From Yersinia rochesterensis (GTDB lineage Bacteria > Pseudomonadota > Gammaproteobacteria > Enterobacterales > Enterobacteriaceae), in NCBI RefSeq assembly GCF_003600645.1, contig NZ_CP032482.1, positions 2,418,001 through 2,482,000 on the forward strand: a stretch of 64,000 nucleotides of DNA. The letters are read 5' to 3'. Shown here piece by piece: positions 9,958 through 18,757 of the stretch (the stretch's first letter is position 1; the number at the start of each line of letters is the position of its first letter). A model generated the notes under the pieces. It searched no databases and was not told the origin of the DNA. It was given only the letters and a program-made list of their open reading frames with translations. The translations under genes were made by a program, and so were the position numbers.

Positions 9958-10170
9958 TTGCAGCGACACCCTGTTACATCCTCCAGAATTTTGTCGATTG
10001 GTTATGATCCTGAAAATCGCATGCTGGAGATACAGTTCAGAGAACAAGGGATTTATCAGTATCTTGGCGTCCCTGAGCGTGTTCACCAGAATTTTATGTC
10101 GGCCGTTTCGAAAGGTCGTTTTTTTGATGGCGTAATAAAAGGCAAATTTTTATGCCGGAAAATTGGCTAG
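9958..10170 (+). CDS. KTSC-domain protein, TTG start
   Basis: A 70-residue protein (MQRHPVTSSRILSIGYDP...). The pattern of S-S-x-I-x-x-I-G-Y followed by LEIQFREQGIYQYLGVPERVH and FMSAVSKGRFFDGVIKGKF is that of KTSC-domain proteins, named after lysyl-tRNA synthetase-linked C-terminal sequences. Their biochemical role is not established. I chose the TTG at 9958 because GAGGG lies 7 bases upstream and no ATG is available at the right place. It stands alone between an IS remnant and the broken DUF554 gene. Confidence 0.75.
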   Translation: MQRHPVTSSRILSIGYDPENRMLEIQFREQGIYQYLGVPERVHQNFMSAVSKGRFFDGVIKGKFLCRKIG

Positions 10171-10819
10171 GCAAAAAATAATCAAATAAAAACAAATCAT
10201 TACACCACATTGAAACGGTTACTTCTATGATAAGCATTTGCAAAGAAGCCTACCGTTTCAGTATCTTAGCCGCTCACGCCCTCAAATTCTTATCCCATGA
10301 AGTGACGCCATAAATAAGAAATTGGCACGACAAACAATAATGCTGGTAGAAAATTCACCACAGCAAATATTTTAATTTGAGCAATTCGCAATCCAACTGC
10401 AATCATAATAATCCCACCACAGGCGGAAAAATCGGCAAAAGCGATGTCATCCATGTACGGCATAATAAGTTTTGCCAGAAAAACCAATGCGATTTGAATG
10501 AGCAATTGAGGAATCGCAATGGCTACCAATGCAATACCTAGTGAGATGGAAAATATCAGCGCGGTGAAAAAGTCCATCAGAGCTTTTACGAATAGCAGCT
10601 GAAAATCACCGGTAAGACCTTCAGTTAGAGAACCTACAACTCCTAATCCGCTGGCACAAAACAAGACAATCATGGCGGTAAAACTTTGTGCAAACTCCTG
10701 TAGCGGTAAGGTACTGCGTGAAGGAATGATGCGGTCTAACTGTAAGTATCCCCTCAAAACGGCCCATTCACTTTTAGAGATCTTCCGACATACTGATTAT
10801 GTCATCTGAGGAGATCACT

Positions 10820-11086
10820 ATGCGTAAGATCCGATTCACCGAGCACCAGATCATCGCCGTACTGAAATCAGTCGAAGCGGGTAGGACCGTCAAAGATGTG
10901 TGCCGTGAGGCTGCTATTTCCGAAGCCAGCTACTACAACTGGAAGGCGAAATATGGCGGAATGGAAGCCGCTGATATCAAAAAAATCAAAGATCTTGAAG
11001 ACGAGAATCGTCGTCTGAAGCAGATGTTTGCCGATCTGAGTCTGGAATGCCGGGCGCTGAAAGACGTCATCGAAAAAAAGCTTTAA
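10820..11086 (+). CDS. IS407-group transposase OrfA
   Basis: An 88-residue helix-turn-helix protein (MRKIRFTEHQIIAVLK...) with a C-terminal leucine-zipper-like part (DLEDENRRLKQMFADLSLE). The start at 10820 is preferred over an upstream in-frame ATG at 10799 because GAGGAG stands 6 to 11 bases before it. It ends in VIEKKL over a run of seven A's (11073-11079), the usual site of -1 frameshifting that fuses OrfA to OrfB. Confidence 0.9.
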   Translation: MRKIRFTEHQIIAVLKSVEAGRTVKDVCREAAISEASYYNWKAKYGGMEAADIKKIKDLEDENRRLKQMFADLSLECRALKDVIEKKL

Positions 11087-11931
11087 AACCAGCGATAAAG
11101 CGTGAGCTCGTCAACTATTTGACCGCGCAGTTTACGATGAGCGTACGCCAGGCATGCAGGACGTTATCGCTGAGCAGGACGGTGTTTCGTTACCAACCGG
11201 ATACGCGACGTGATGAACCGGTGATCCAAATGCTGACAGAGGTGGCCGAGCGCTATCCCCGCTACGGTTTTAAGAAGCTTTTTCAGGTGCTTCGCAGGCA
11301 GGGGCACGTCTGGAATCACAAGCGCGTACACCGGATTTACTGTCTGTTAAAACTGAATTTTCGTCGTAAGGGTAAACAACGCCTGCCGGTGCGCAATCCG
11401 GCTCCGCTGGCAACGCCGGAAGCCCTGAACCAAAGTTGGTCGATTGATTTTATGCACGACGCGCTGACATGTGGCCGACGTTTTCGGACCTTCAATGTCG
11501 TCGATGATTTTAACCGTGAAGCTCTGGCTATCGAAATTGACCTAAATATCCCGGCACAGCGTGTCGTCCGAGTGCTGGACAGGATAGTAGCAAACCGTGG
11601 ATATCCGCTGAAGATGCGGATGGATAATGGGCCAGAACTGATATCACTGGCTCTGGCGCAATGGGCCGAAGAGCATGGCGTGATGCTGGAATTTATCAAG
11701 CCGGGCAAACCGACGCAAAACGCATTTATCGAACGGTTTAACAGGACGTACCGGACAGAAATACTGGATTTTTACCTGTTTAGAACGTTGAACGAAGCAC
11801 GGGAAATTACGGAACGTTGGCTGAATGAATATAACAGTGAGCGGCCCCATGAATCCCTGAATAACCTGACACCGGAAGAATACCGGCTGATGGCTGAAAA
11901 CCCGGAAATCTCAAAAAGTGCGTGGAACTAA
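11047..11931 (+). CDS. IS407-group transposase OrfB (DDE integrase)
   Basis: Produced as an OrfAB fusion by -1 slippage at the A-run around 11073-11079; the 11047 start is only the upstream edge of the open frame. An N-terminal HTH_21 region (SVRQACRTLSLSRTVFRYQ) is followed by the rve core with catalytic Asp in WSIDFMHDAL, Asp in MRMDNGPEL and Glu in NAFIERFNRTYR, then NSERPHESL. All three catalytic residues are present, so the transposase is probably functional. Confidence 0.9.
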   Translation: MPGAERRHRKKALKPAIKRELVNYLTAQFTMSVRQACRTLSLSRTVFRYQPDTRRDEPVIQMLTEVAERYPRYGFKKLFQVLRRQGHVWNHKRVHRIYCLLKLNFRRKGKQRLPVRNPAPLATPEALNQSWSIDFMHDALTCGRRFRTFNVVDDFNREALAIEIDLNIPAQRVVRVLDRIVANRGYPLKMRMDNGPELISLALAQWAEEHGVMLEFIKPGKPTQNAFIERFNRTYRTEILDFYLFRTLNEAREITERWLNEYNSERPHESLNNLTPEEYRLMAENPEISKSAWN

Positions 11932-12436
11932 AGCTGGGATACTTACATAACAAAGCACGAGTTTTATTGGCCCCCCACTTCACACCTTGTTCCAGCGATA
12001 GTAGCTCCCCTACTGCTGTCCCAATAATCAGTGCCAAAATGACAGCAGGCATAAAGTGCACTTTTATCACCATCACAATACCAATGGATATCGATGCCAG
12101 AGCGAATGTTGCCGGTAATCCCTCTTGGAGCCGTTTGGGCACATGACGGGCAAGCAAGACACCTATGATACCCCCAAGGATTATCCCCGCACTGTTAATA
12201 AATGGACCGACCATAGCATGCTCCCAACCGCTAAAATGCGTTCTGATGAGTTAAAGTGTGTCTGTTTTAGAATTGGTATTTCCGCTAATAGCTAAAGACA
12301 AACGATTGAATCGCCGACACAATTTTTTTAAATGTTACGTTTGGCGAAGGGAACTGATTTTATCACACATACAACAGGCGTCAGTTGTATAAAGGTGTTT
12401 ATCCTTACCAACAATGATTTACATTATGATCTATTG

Positions 12437-12561
12437 CTTTTGAGTAGCACTGGGTGTATTGCTATTTCAACAGGATATGTCCATAATCAATTTCCGTTTC
12501 CGTGTAGCAATGGTTACTGGAACGCCGCCCCGATTGTTTACGCAATCGGGGCGTTTTATTT
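12437..12561 (+). ncRNA. Possible small RNA ending in a strong terminator
   Basis: A GC-rich hairpin, CGCCCCGATTG/CAATCGGGGCG (12526-12553) with loop TTTACG, is followed by TTTTATTT on the plus strand only. No plus-strand gene ends here: the nearest upstream genes are the IS and the minus-strand DUF554 fragment. TATGAT at 12425-12430 could be a -10 box for a ~125-nt transcript. Short ORFs in the region look like chance. I do not recognise the sequence as a known enterobacterial sRNA. Confidence 0.4.
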
Positions 12562-12733
12562 GGCCCAGACCAAGAATTACATGCTTTCTTTCCCCTCTCC
12601 TCGTCAATACTCCTCATTGCTTAAAATGGCGGCGTTTCCCTAAATACTGAACAATAAGATATATTCCATCCCTTTTTCTTCCGCATTTTATTGCCTATGA
12701 TTTGCACACTGGTCAATAAGAGGGAGAAATACG

Positions 12734-12916
12734 ATGAAACAGACTAACGACGTTCTGTCGGGCCTCGAACTTTACTTTCGCCGGACACATCAACAGAACA
12801 CAGAGAAAACACCTTGGTTTACTCGCTGGTTGTATATTCCGATAGAAGAAAGGATGCAGATACTGGATGATTTACTGAAGCCATACCCTGCTGCTACAGA
12901 GTACCAAAAGAAATAA
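12734..12916 (+). CDS. Small protein of unknown function (60 aa)
   Basis: Reads MKQTNDVLSGLELYFRRTHQ and ends YPAATEYQKK. AGAGGGAGAAATACG before the ATG is an excellent ribosome-binding site, which supports a real gene. No signal peptide, membrane segment or known motif. The sequence is aromatic-rich in the middle (WFTRWLYIPIEERM) and likely helical after that. Not recognised; it stands alone between the sRNA candidate and a convergent HhH gene. Confidence 0.65.
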   Translation: MKQTNDVLSGLELYFRRTHQQNTEKTPWFTRWLYIPIEERMQILDDLLKPYPAATEYQKK

Positions 12917-12971
12917 GCTATGCGAGTCGAGAGAGATATTGAGTAAAAAGAGGATAACGGTTGAGATGCAC

Positions 12972-13214
12972 TCACTCTGATGAGTGCATTTTGGCCAGAT
13001 CGATAGCGGCTTGAATTGCTGAGCGCGCTTGAGGGCTATTTTTCCAACACGTCGATCCCACCATGGCAGCCGCGCTGCTAACAATCTCATTCATATCAGC
13101 CTGACCAAGTTGAGTCAGAGAAGTAAAACCGAGCTGCTCCAGACGTGTAATAACAGTCGGCCCAACCCCCTTGACGGCCAACAAAGCGCTGCGTTCATTA
13201 TCAGTAAATGCCAT
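12972..13214 (-). CDS. Helix-hairpin-helix domain protein (80 aa)
   Basis: The sequence LLAVKGVGPTVITRLEQLGFTS is a helix-hairpin-helix unit, a non-specific DNA-binding fold also used in small helical bundles. The rest (AAAMVGSTCWKNSPQARSAI...) resembles the end of small stand-alone HhH proteins with a conserved GSTCWKNSP-type stretch. GGAGG lies about 6 bases before the ATG. No partner is implied by context. The domain call is good; its function is unknown. Confidence 0.75.
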   Translation of the reverse strand: MAFTDNERSALLAVKGVGPTVITRLEQLGFTSLTQLGQADMNEIVSSAAAMVGSTCWKNSPQARSAIQAAIDLAKMHSSE

Positions 13215-13258
13215 GCTAGCCTCCGGAGAGATAAGGTGAAAGTTAATAAAAAGGCACG

Positions 13259-13597
13259 TTATTTAAAGTAAAACCATGCTGTCACAATCAAACCATCCTT
13301 TACTTCAAAAACAGCCATACTCTCTATTGGCTCATCACTTAATCCGTAAATTTTTTCCAAATCGAACACTTTATTACCCAATACGCTACGAGAAATTAAT
13401 TCAGCTCTTAATGCAGGAATATTAAAACGTTGTGTCCGATAAAACTCTGTCAATTGCTGTTTTCCCACCAGCGATGGTGTGGTAGACGGCATTCTGTAAG
13501 CAACAAATGAGTCACTAAAATTTGCCACGAAAGCGGCTAGATCATGCTGATTATAAGCATAAAACTGTTTTTCTACCGGTAATAATGCGCTTGACAT
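13259..13597 (-). CDS. SnoaL/NTF2-like fold protein (112 aa)
   Basis: The order QFYAYNQHDLAAFVANFSDSFVAYRMPST, then GKQQLTEFYRTQR, and the closing FEVKDGLIVTAWFYFK is the cone-shaped alpha+beta fold of SnoaL/NTF2-like proteins, a family that includes small isomerases and ligand-binding proteins. No catalytic residues can be assigned. It is separated by 44 bases from the HhH gene on the same strand, so the two could be co-transcribed. Confidence 0.7.
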   Translation of the reverse strand: MSSALLPVEKQFYAYNQHDLAAFVANFSDSFVAYRMPSTTPSLVGKQQLTEFYRTQRFNIPALRAELISRSVLGNKVFDLEKIYGLSDEPIESMAVFEVKDGLIVTAWFYFK

Positions 13598-13694
13598 AAA
13601 ACCTCAAGATTAATTTAAATGCACAATAAATGAAAATAAATTCACTTTATGCATCTTGTCAAACAAAACCGACTATGGGCTCAGTTAAAAGTGA

Positions 13695-13979
13695 TTAGAG
13701 CCGCTTCCTGGACGCATTTTCCGCACTGAAAAACCAGAGCTCGGGCAAACGGTTAGGATAAAAGCGGATTTCGTAAGTATCTTTAAGCGGTGCTAAGCGC
13801 CAACGGGGACGGGCTTCACGTTTAGGTTTTAAAAAACGCAAACGACCACGATCACGTGCAGCTTGTGTATCTAACACCCACGCAGCGGAAGCCGATAATG
13901 GCTGACGAATATATTCATCTTCAACACTGATATCACAAATACACAAAACCTTATTCCTTGCAAAAATTGATGCTGACAT
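13695..13979 (-). CDS. Hypothetical protein, basic C-terminal half
   Basis: A 94-residue ORF (MSASIFARNKVLCICDISVEDEY...). The middle is very rich in Arg and Lys (ARDRGRLRFLKPKREARPRWR), followed by aromatic-rich EIRFYPNRLPELWFFSAENASRKRL, suggesting nucleic-acid contact, but I know no family. The ribosome-binding site is poor. It lies between the SnoaL-like gene and an ERIC. The frame is open and GC use is like its neighbours, so it is probably but not certainly real. Confidence 0.5.
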   Translation of the reverse strand: MSASIFARNKVLCICDISVEDEYIRQPLSASAAWVLDTQAARDRGRLRFLKPKREARPRWRLAPLKDTYEIRFYPNRLPELWFFSAENASRKRL

Positions 13980-13997
13980 GATTATGCTTTAAATAAT

Positions 13998-14118
13998 TCG
14001 AGTTGCAGGAAGGCGGCAATTAAGCGAACTCCCAGGAGCTTACTTATTTTAAGGTCAACAATCAGTAAGTGACTAGGATGACAAATCTGCCGGCAGCAGC
14101 TTGAACTATGGTGAGTAT
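13998..14118. repeat. ERIC element
   Basis: Contains GAGTTGCAGGAAGGCGGCAA, CCCAGGAGCTTACTT (14031-14045) and CAGTAAGTGACTAGGATGAC (14063-14082), the conserved inner parts of enterobacterial repetitive intergenic consensus. It ends near CAGCAGCTTGAACTATGGTGAG. The rest of the gap to marC (14119-14379) shows only a TTTGATCTACATCACAT stretch resembling a CRP/FNR-type half site and otherwise nothing I can assign. Confidence 0.8.
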
Positions 14119-14379
14119 ATTCTGGATCTGCGGTATTGAGCCAACTGTTGTCAGCCAAAGATTTGATCTACATCACATATCTTCTGGTGCTTGTTATCTC
14201 CGTTACACTCATTGCTGGGCGTCGATGCCAATGACGTTGGGCAATAGCATTGGTATCGCGTAGAGTGGCAAGGTAAGTAATCATTGCGTATGCGGGCATA
14301 TTTGCCTGATGTGCAGCTAATTGCCTAATATGTTTTACTTTCATTGGGTTGGTTTAAAGTTATGTCCGGAGCAAGATGA

Positions 14380-15063
14380 ATGCATAGTATTCTTGAGTTA
14401 TTTAAAGCCATTGGCCTGGGGTTAGTTCTCCTGCTGCCATTGGCAAACCCATTGACGACAGTGGCACTATTACTCGGTTTATCCGGCAATATGACCAGCG
14501 AAGAGCGTAATCAACAGTCGAAGATGGCATCGATTTATGTCTTCTTTATTATGACTGTTGCTTACTACGCAGGTCAGGTTGTCATGAGTACCTTTGGTAT
14601 TTCGATTCCTGGATTGCGCATCGCGGGCGGACTGATTGTGGCATTCATTGGTTTTCGTATGCTTTTCCCACAGCAATCCGCAGAAGATACGCAGTTAGAA
14701 GCAAAATCACAGGATTTAAAGAAACGAAAATCGATCAATATTGCCTTTGTGCCATTGGCAATGCCCAGTACCGCCGGGCCAGGAACTATCGCCATGATCA
14801 TCAGCTCAGCAGCCTCGGTAAAAGGTCATGACATGTTCAGCCCATGGGTTGTGACAGTTGCACCCGTGCTGATTTTTCTCAGTGTTTCACTGATTTTATG
14901 GGGTTCACTGCTCAGTTCTGGTGCCATTATGCGTTGGGTCGGGAAAGGTGGTATTGAAGCTATTTCACGGCTGATGGGATTCTTACTGGTGTGTATGGGC
15001 GTACAGTTTATTATCAACGGTGTGCTGGATATTATTGCCAATTACCACACTGTGGTTGCATAA
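14380..15063 (+). CDS. marC: MarC-family inner-membrane protein
   Basis: A 227-residue protein of the UPF0056/MarC family. Near-identical phrases to E. coli MarC as I know it: [80 protein letters not shown]. Six membrane segments are expected. The family's transport role is unproven despite the old link to multiple antibiotic resistance. In E. coli it is divergent from marRAB; here no mar regulator is adjacent, and it converges on emtA. Confidence 0.92.
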   Translation: MHSILELFKAIGLGLVLLLPLANPLTTVALLLGLSGNMTSEERNQQSKMASIYVFFIMTVAYYAGQVVMSTFGISIPGLRIAGGLIVAFIGFRMLFPQQSAEDTQLEAKSQDLKKRKSINIAFVPLAMPSTAGPGTIAMIISSAASVKGHDMFSPWVVTVAPVLIFLSVSLILWGSLLSSGAIMRWVGKGGIEAISRLMGFLLVCMGVQFIINGVLDIIANYHTVVA

Positions 15064-15083
15064 CCTAACAATGACCAAGAAAG

Positions 15084-15138
15084 AAACGCTAGCCGATGTT
15101 TACGCTGATGCATCCATAAACGACATCGGTTAGCGTTT
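15084..15138. terminator. Bidirectional terminator between marC and emtA
   Basis: AAACGCTAGCCGATGT (15084-15099) and ACATCGGTTAGCGTTT (15123-15138) form a 16-bp stem with one wobble pair. Runs of A before and T after allow use on both strands, fitting two convergent genes. Confidence 0.75.
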
Positions 15139-15143
15139 TAATA

Positions 15144-15806
15144 TTATTCTGACATCGCCCGGTAAGCGGTATCGACTTTCCACAAATAACGTGGCGCTTG
15201 TGCGGCCGGGTGCTTCTTTTGTATATGCTGATAAAATTCGTTCGGGCTAAGACTATTAATTTTATTCACTGCCAGACGTTTATCAGATGAGAACGTCCGC
15301 AGCATAGCACCCGCGCCATTGGCGTAAGAGACGATAGTCGCATAACGCAATGTTTGCGGATCACTGATCCCCGCTAACTGCTGGTTTTGCAAAATATTGA
15401 TATAAGCCGTCCCAATATCAATATTCTTCACTGGATCTTTTAATTCGCCAGAGCTTGGTTGACCATTACGCCCTTTCATCCGGTAGGCATCACGACCCGC
15501 AGTAGAGGCTTTAATTTGCATCAAACCCACAGCATTTGAAGTACTGACCACATTAGGATTATAACCAGACTCCACTTGGATAATGGCTTTAATCAAAGTT
15601 TCATCAACACCATAATGGCTGGCGGCTTGTTTAATTACATCGCTATATGCAACTGTACTTGAACCTACGCTGCTTTTTTGTGCATTAAGGAAACCACCTT
15701 GGGGCGCGTTCTTCAGCCACCCATTATTTGCTTGCGGTGGCGGGGTTTGTTTGGCGCACCCCGCCAGCAATAAAATTGCCATTAGGCAACCGACTTTTGA
15801 ATTCAC
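15144..15806 (-). CDS. emtA: Membrane-bound endo-type lytic transglycosylase EmtA (MltE)
   Basis: An outer-membrane lipoprotein that cuts glycan strands of peptidoglycan internally. The lipobox LLAGC is near residue 17. The SLT domain has the catalytic Glu in IIQVESGYNPNVVS and the family phrases GLMQIKASTAGRDAYR, IDIGTAYINIL, VSYANGAGAMLRTFSSD and HPAAQAPRYLWKVD. At 220 residues it is slightly longer than E. coli EmtA (203), with the extra length in a Q/P/N-rich linker after the lipid anchor. Confidence 0.93.
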   Translation of the reverse strand: MNSKVGCLMAILLLAGCAKQTPPPQANNGWLKNAPQGGFLNAQKSSVGSSTVAYSDVIKQAASHYGVDETLIKAIIQVESGYNPNVVSTSNAVGLMQIKASTAGRDAYRMKGRNGQPSSGELKDPVKNIDIGTAYINILQNQQLAGISDPQTLRYATIVSYANGAGAMLRTFSSDKRLAVNKINSLSPNEFYQHIQKKHPAAQAPRYLWKVDTAYRAMSE

Positions 15807-15975
15807 AGTATTCCCCGAGCTAGTAAGCTGTTTGGTAGCATATACAAGTTGTCACTTCGTCCAAATAGATTTTTTGCGCTAGTTTGACCATTATTAACAT
15901 AATGATCAGGCTATATTCGGTAACTATCGGTAAGTTTTAGTTTATTGTATGGCGGGGCTTGACTTCATCGCTAAT

Positions 15976-15994
15976 GATATTGATAATCATTTTC
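15976..15994. promoter_or_regulatory. Fur box upstream of yfeA
   Basis: GATATTGATAATCATTTTC matches the 19-bp Fur consensus closely (GATAATGATAATCATTATC). It lies 23 bases before the yfeA start, where Fur with iron would block transcription. In Y. pestis the yfe operon is Fur-repressed by iron and by manganese. Confidence 0.85.
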
Positions 15995-16017
15995 ATTTAA
16001 AGAAAGGGAACATCGCC

Positions 16018-16986
16018 ATGTTTACTAAGCAAAAAATACCCTACCTGCACTCTATTCACGGCTTCAGACCTGGTTTTTTACGGGCTATCGCCTTGTTAAC
16101 AGCTGTGGCAATTTCATCACTGATCAGCACCTCAGCGTTGGCAGAAAATAAGCCCAACGATCCGGATAAAAAATTCAAAATTGTGACAACATTCACGATT
16201 ATTCAAGATATTGCGCAAAATGTCGCCGGTGATGCGGCCGTGGTCGAGTCGATAACCAAACCCGGTGCTGAAATCCATGACTATCAACCGACCCCGCGTG
16301 ACATCGTCAAAGCACAGTCAGCGGACCTGATTTTATGGAATGGCATGAATCTGGAACGTTGGTTTGAGCGCTTCTTCGAAAATATTAAAGATGTCCCCTC
16401 TGCTGTAGTGACTGACGGCATTACTCCGCTCCCTATCCGTGAAGGGCCGTATAAAGGTATTCCTAACCCACATGCCTGGATGTCCCCCTCAAACGCATTG
16501 ATTTATATTGAAAATATTCGCAAGGCGCTGGTTGAACACGATCCCGCTCATGCTGATACTTATAATCGCAATGCTAAAGCCTATGCTGAAAAAATTGCCG
16601 CACTGGATGCTCCGCTACGTGAGCGTTTATCCCGAATTCCAGAACAGCAACGCTGGCTAGTGACCAGTGAAGGTGCTTTCAGTTATCTGGCAAAAGATTA
16701 TGGTTTTAAAGAAGTTTATTTATGGCCAATCAATGCTGAAGAGCAAGGATCTCCACAACAGGTACGCCATGTTATTGATACCATGCGCGCCAATAAAATC
16801 CCGGTCATATTTAGCGAAAGCACTATTTCTGATAAACCTGCTAAACAAGTCAGCAAAGAAACCGGCGCACAATATGGTGGCGTGTTATATGTTGATTCTC
16901 TCTCGAATGAGCAAGGCCCTGTTCCTACTTATATCGATTTGATTAACACCACGGTGCAAACTATTGCGAAAGGATTTGGTCAATGA
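16018..16986 (+). CDS. yfeA: Iron/manganese ABC transporter, periplasmic binding protein
   Basis: Cluster A-I (ZnuA-like) metal-binding protein. I start it at 16018 ([12 protein letters not shown]...) because GGGAACATCGCC precedes it, a signal peptide ending in STSALAEN follows, and the longer frame from 15949 would run through the Fur box. Metal ligands expected in this family are visible: His in PGAEIHDYQ, His in IPNPHAWM, Glu in TSEGAFSYL and an acidic residue in the C-terminal VDSLS. Length is about 322 residues. It overlaps yfeB by four bases in the yfeABCD operon. Confidence 0.95.
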   Translation: MFTKQKIPYLHSIHGFRPGFLRAIALLTAVAISSLISTSALAENKPNDPDKKFKIVTTFTIIQDIAQNVAGDAAVVESITKPGAEIHDYQPTPRDIVKAQSADLILWNGMNLERWFERFFENIKDVPSAVVTDGITPLPIREGPYKGIPNPHAWMSPSNALIYIENIRKALVEHDPAHADTYNRNAKAYAEKIAALDAPLRERLSRIPEQQRWLVTSEGAFSYLAKDYGFKEVYLWPINAEEQGSPQQVRHVIDTMRANKIPVIFSESTISDKPAKQVSKETGAQYGGVLYVDSLSNEQGPVPTYIDLINTTVQTIAKGFGQ

Positions 16987-17873
16987 ACCCTGCTGTTTTT
17001 GTCCGCCCGGAGTTGATAGTGGATAACGTCACTGTCACCTATAACAATGGGCATACGGCTATTTATGATGCCAGTTTTTCCCTCACTGGCGGGACTATCT
17101 GCGCATTAGTCGGCGTCAATGGTAGCGGTAAATCGACTCTGTTTAAAAGCATCATGGGGCAAGTCAAACCCAGCGTGGGCAAAGTAGAACTGAGTGATAA
17201 ACCGGTTAGCCACGCCTTAAAGCAAAATACCATCGCCTACGTGCCGCAGACCGAAGATGTAGATTGGAACTTTCCGGTCTTAGTTGAAGACGTGGTGATG
17301 ATGGGTCGTTACGGGAAAATGAATTTTTTGCGTATCCCGAGCCGGGAAGATAAAGCTCTGGTTGATAAGGCTATTGAGCGGGTCGGATTAACCGCATTGC
17401 GTTCACGGCAAATCGGCGAACTGTCTGGCGGGCAGAAAAAACGGGTATTTCTGGCGCGCGCACTGGCCCAGCAAGGCACGGTGTTACTGCTGGATGAGCC
17501 TTTCACCGGAGTTGATGTCAAAACAGAAAATGCCATCATTGATTTGCTGCGCGCGCTGCGCGATGAAGGCCATCTTATTTTGGTTTCAACTCATAACCTC
17601 GGCAGTGTGCCGGAGTTTTGTGACCACGTTATTTTGATTAATCAGACTGTGCTCGCGGCGGGCCCAACAGAAACCACCTTTACTCAAAAAAACCTTGAAA
17701 TGACCTTTGGTGGCGTCCTGCGCCATATCAATCTATCGGGAAATACGCTTCACGACGATAATGACCCGCGCACCGTGACAGTTATCACTGATGACGAGCG
17801 CCCTGCGGTATTTTATGGTCATACCAAAGATGATCCACCGGCGCAAAGCCAGTCGAAGGAGAATACTCCCTAA
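16983..17873 (+). CDS. yfeB: Iron/manganese ABC transporter, ATPase
   Basis: A 296-residue ABC ATPase. Walker [11 protein letters not shown]-loop in VPQTEDVDW, signature LSGGQKKR, Walker B VLLLDEP and the H-loop STHN are all present. A C-terminal extension with many charged residues ([17 protein letters not shown]) is usual for this family. It starts within the yfeA stop (ATGA) and ends one base into the yfeC start, so translation is coupled. Confidence 0.96.
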   Translation: MNPAVFVRPELIVDNVTVTYNNGHTAIYDASFSLTGGTICALVGVNGSGKSTLFKSIMGQVKPSVGKVELSDKPVSHALKQNTIAYVPQTEDVDWNFPVLVEDVVMMGRYGKMNFLRIPSREDKALVDKAIERVGLTALRSRQIGELSGGQKKRVFLARALAQQGTVLLLDEPFTGVDVKTENAIIDLLRALRDEGHLILVSTHNLGSVPEFCDHVILINQTVLAAGPTETTFTQKNLEMTFGGVLRHINLSGNTLHDDNDPRTVTVITDDERPAVFYGHTKDDPPAQSQSKENTP

Positions 17874-18757
17874 TGCTGGAAATTTTACTGCAACCCTTTA
17901 ACTACAATTACATGGTGAAGGCCATTTGGGTGAGCGCGATTGTCGGTGCGGTCTGTGCTTTCTTATCCGCTTATTTGATGCTGAAAGGCTGGTCGCTGAT
18001 GGGAGATGCGCTCTCGCACTCCGTGGTGCCCGGTGTGGCGGGTGCTTATGCCCTCGGCCTGCCTTATGCCGCTGGCGCATTCTTTACCGGCATGCTCGCT
18101 GCATTGGCTATGACATTAGTCCGCCACATTACCCGCCTGCGTGAAGATGCCATCATCGGTTTTATTTTCTCCACTTTTTTTGCCGTCGGGCTGTTAATTG
18201 TTTCGCTCAATCCCACCTCGGTTAATGTGCAGTCGATTATTTTCGGTAATATTTTGGGCATAGCCGATGAAGATGTTTTGCAAGTCGAAATCATTATTTT
18301 GGTCTCTTTTGTGATTTTATGTCTGATTTGGAAAGACTTGCTGGCGGTGTTTTTTGATGAAGGCCATGCTCTGTCGATTGGCCTGTCACCACTGCGGTTA
18401 AAGATTTTATTCTTCACCTTGCTGAGCGCCTGTACTGTGGCTGCGCTGCAAACTGTCGGGGCGATTTTAGTGATTGCTATGGTGGTCACGCCGGGCGCAA
18501 CCGCCTATTTGTTGACTGACCGTTTCAGCCGTTTATTGGTGATAGCTATCGCCATTGGGGCTTTTACCAGTGCTTTTGGCGCTTATCTCAGCTTTTATCT
18601 TAATGGGGCAACCGGCGGGGTCATTGTGACTTTACAAACAGTGGTGTTCCTGTTGGCCTTTGTCTTCGCCCCTAAACACGGCTTGCTGGCAACGCGTTAT
18701 CAAACGCGCCAGAAGCGCCGTCAACCTGCGGCCCCACGTCCGGAGGATAATATATGA
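17873..18757 (+). CDS. yfeC: Iron/manganese ABC transporter, permease C
   Basis: An ABC-3 family permease of 294 residues with about eight hydrophobic segments. It carries LKGWSLMGDALSHSVVPGVA, a phrase shared with its partner YfeD and typical of zinc/manganese/iron importers, and a cytoplasmic basic tail. Coupled to yfeB (one-base overlap) and yfeD (four-base overlap). The two permeases pair to form the channel. Confidence 0.95.
   Translation: MLEILLQPFNYNYMVKAIWVSAIVGAVCAFLSAYLMLKGWSLMGDALSHSVVPGVAGAYALGLPYAAGAFFTGMLAALAMTLVRHITRLREDAIIGFIFSTFFAVGLLIVSLNPTSVNVQSIIFGNILGIADEDVLQVEIIILVSFVILCLIWKDLLAVFFDEGHALSIGLSPLRLKILFFTLLSACTVAALQTVGAILVIAMVVTPGATAYLLTDRFSRLLVIAIAIGAFTSAFGAYLSFYLNGATGGVIVTLQTVVFLLAFVFAPKHGLLATRYQTRQKRRQPAAPRPEDNI

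Larger units (their letters stand above)
10741..11947 (+). mobile_element. IS3-family, IS407-group insertion sequence, 1207 bp, complete
   Basis: Ends TGTAAGTATCCC (10741-10752) and GGGATACTTACA (11936-11947) are a perfect 12-bp inverted repeat with the TG...CA termini typical of IS3 elements. TAAC at 10737-10740 and again at 11948-11951 is the 4-bp target duplication expected of the IS407 group. It carries overlapping orfA and orfB and looks intact. It is inserted in the DUF554 gene. The protein sequences remind me of IS1400-type elements known from Yersinia, but I cannot confirm the name. Confidence 0.93.
10290..12214 (-). pseudogene. DUF554 (YqgA-like) membrane protein gene split by an IS
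   Basis: The minus-strand gene starts at 12214 (MVGPFINSAGIILGGIIG...), is interrupted at 11948, and resumes at 10740 to stop at 10290. Removing the IS and one TAAC duplication restores ...NKTRALLDRIIPSRS... in frame, giving about 237 residues, the expected size for this family (E. coli YqgA is about 235). The protein would have several membrane segments; its function is not known. The 5' fragment reads into the IS and the 3' fragment has no start of its own, so it is probably inactive here. Confidence 0.9.

Noticed and set aside
10205..10235. ATTGAAACGGTTACTTCT, resembling a KdgR operator
   Set aside because: The second half does not fit (GTTAC rather than GTTTC) and no pectin gene is nearby.
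12332..12650. Two short overlapping frames upstream of the 60-aa gene
   Set aside because: They run through a terminator hairpin, lack ribosome-binding sites and look non-coding; the region is better seen as a possible sRNA.
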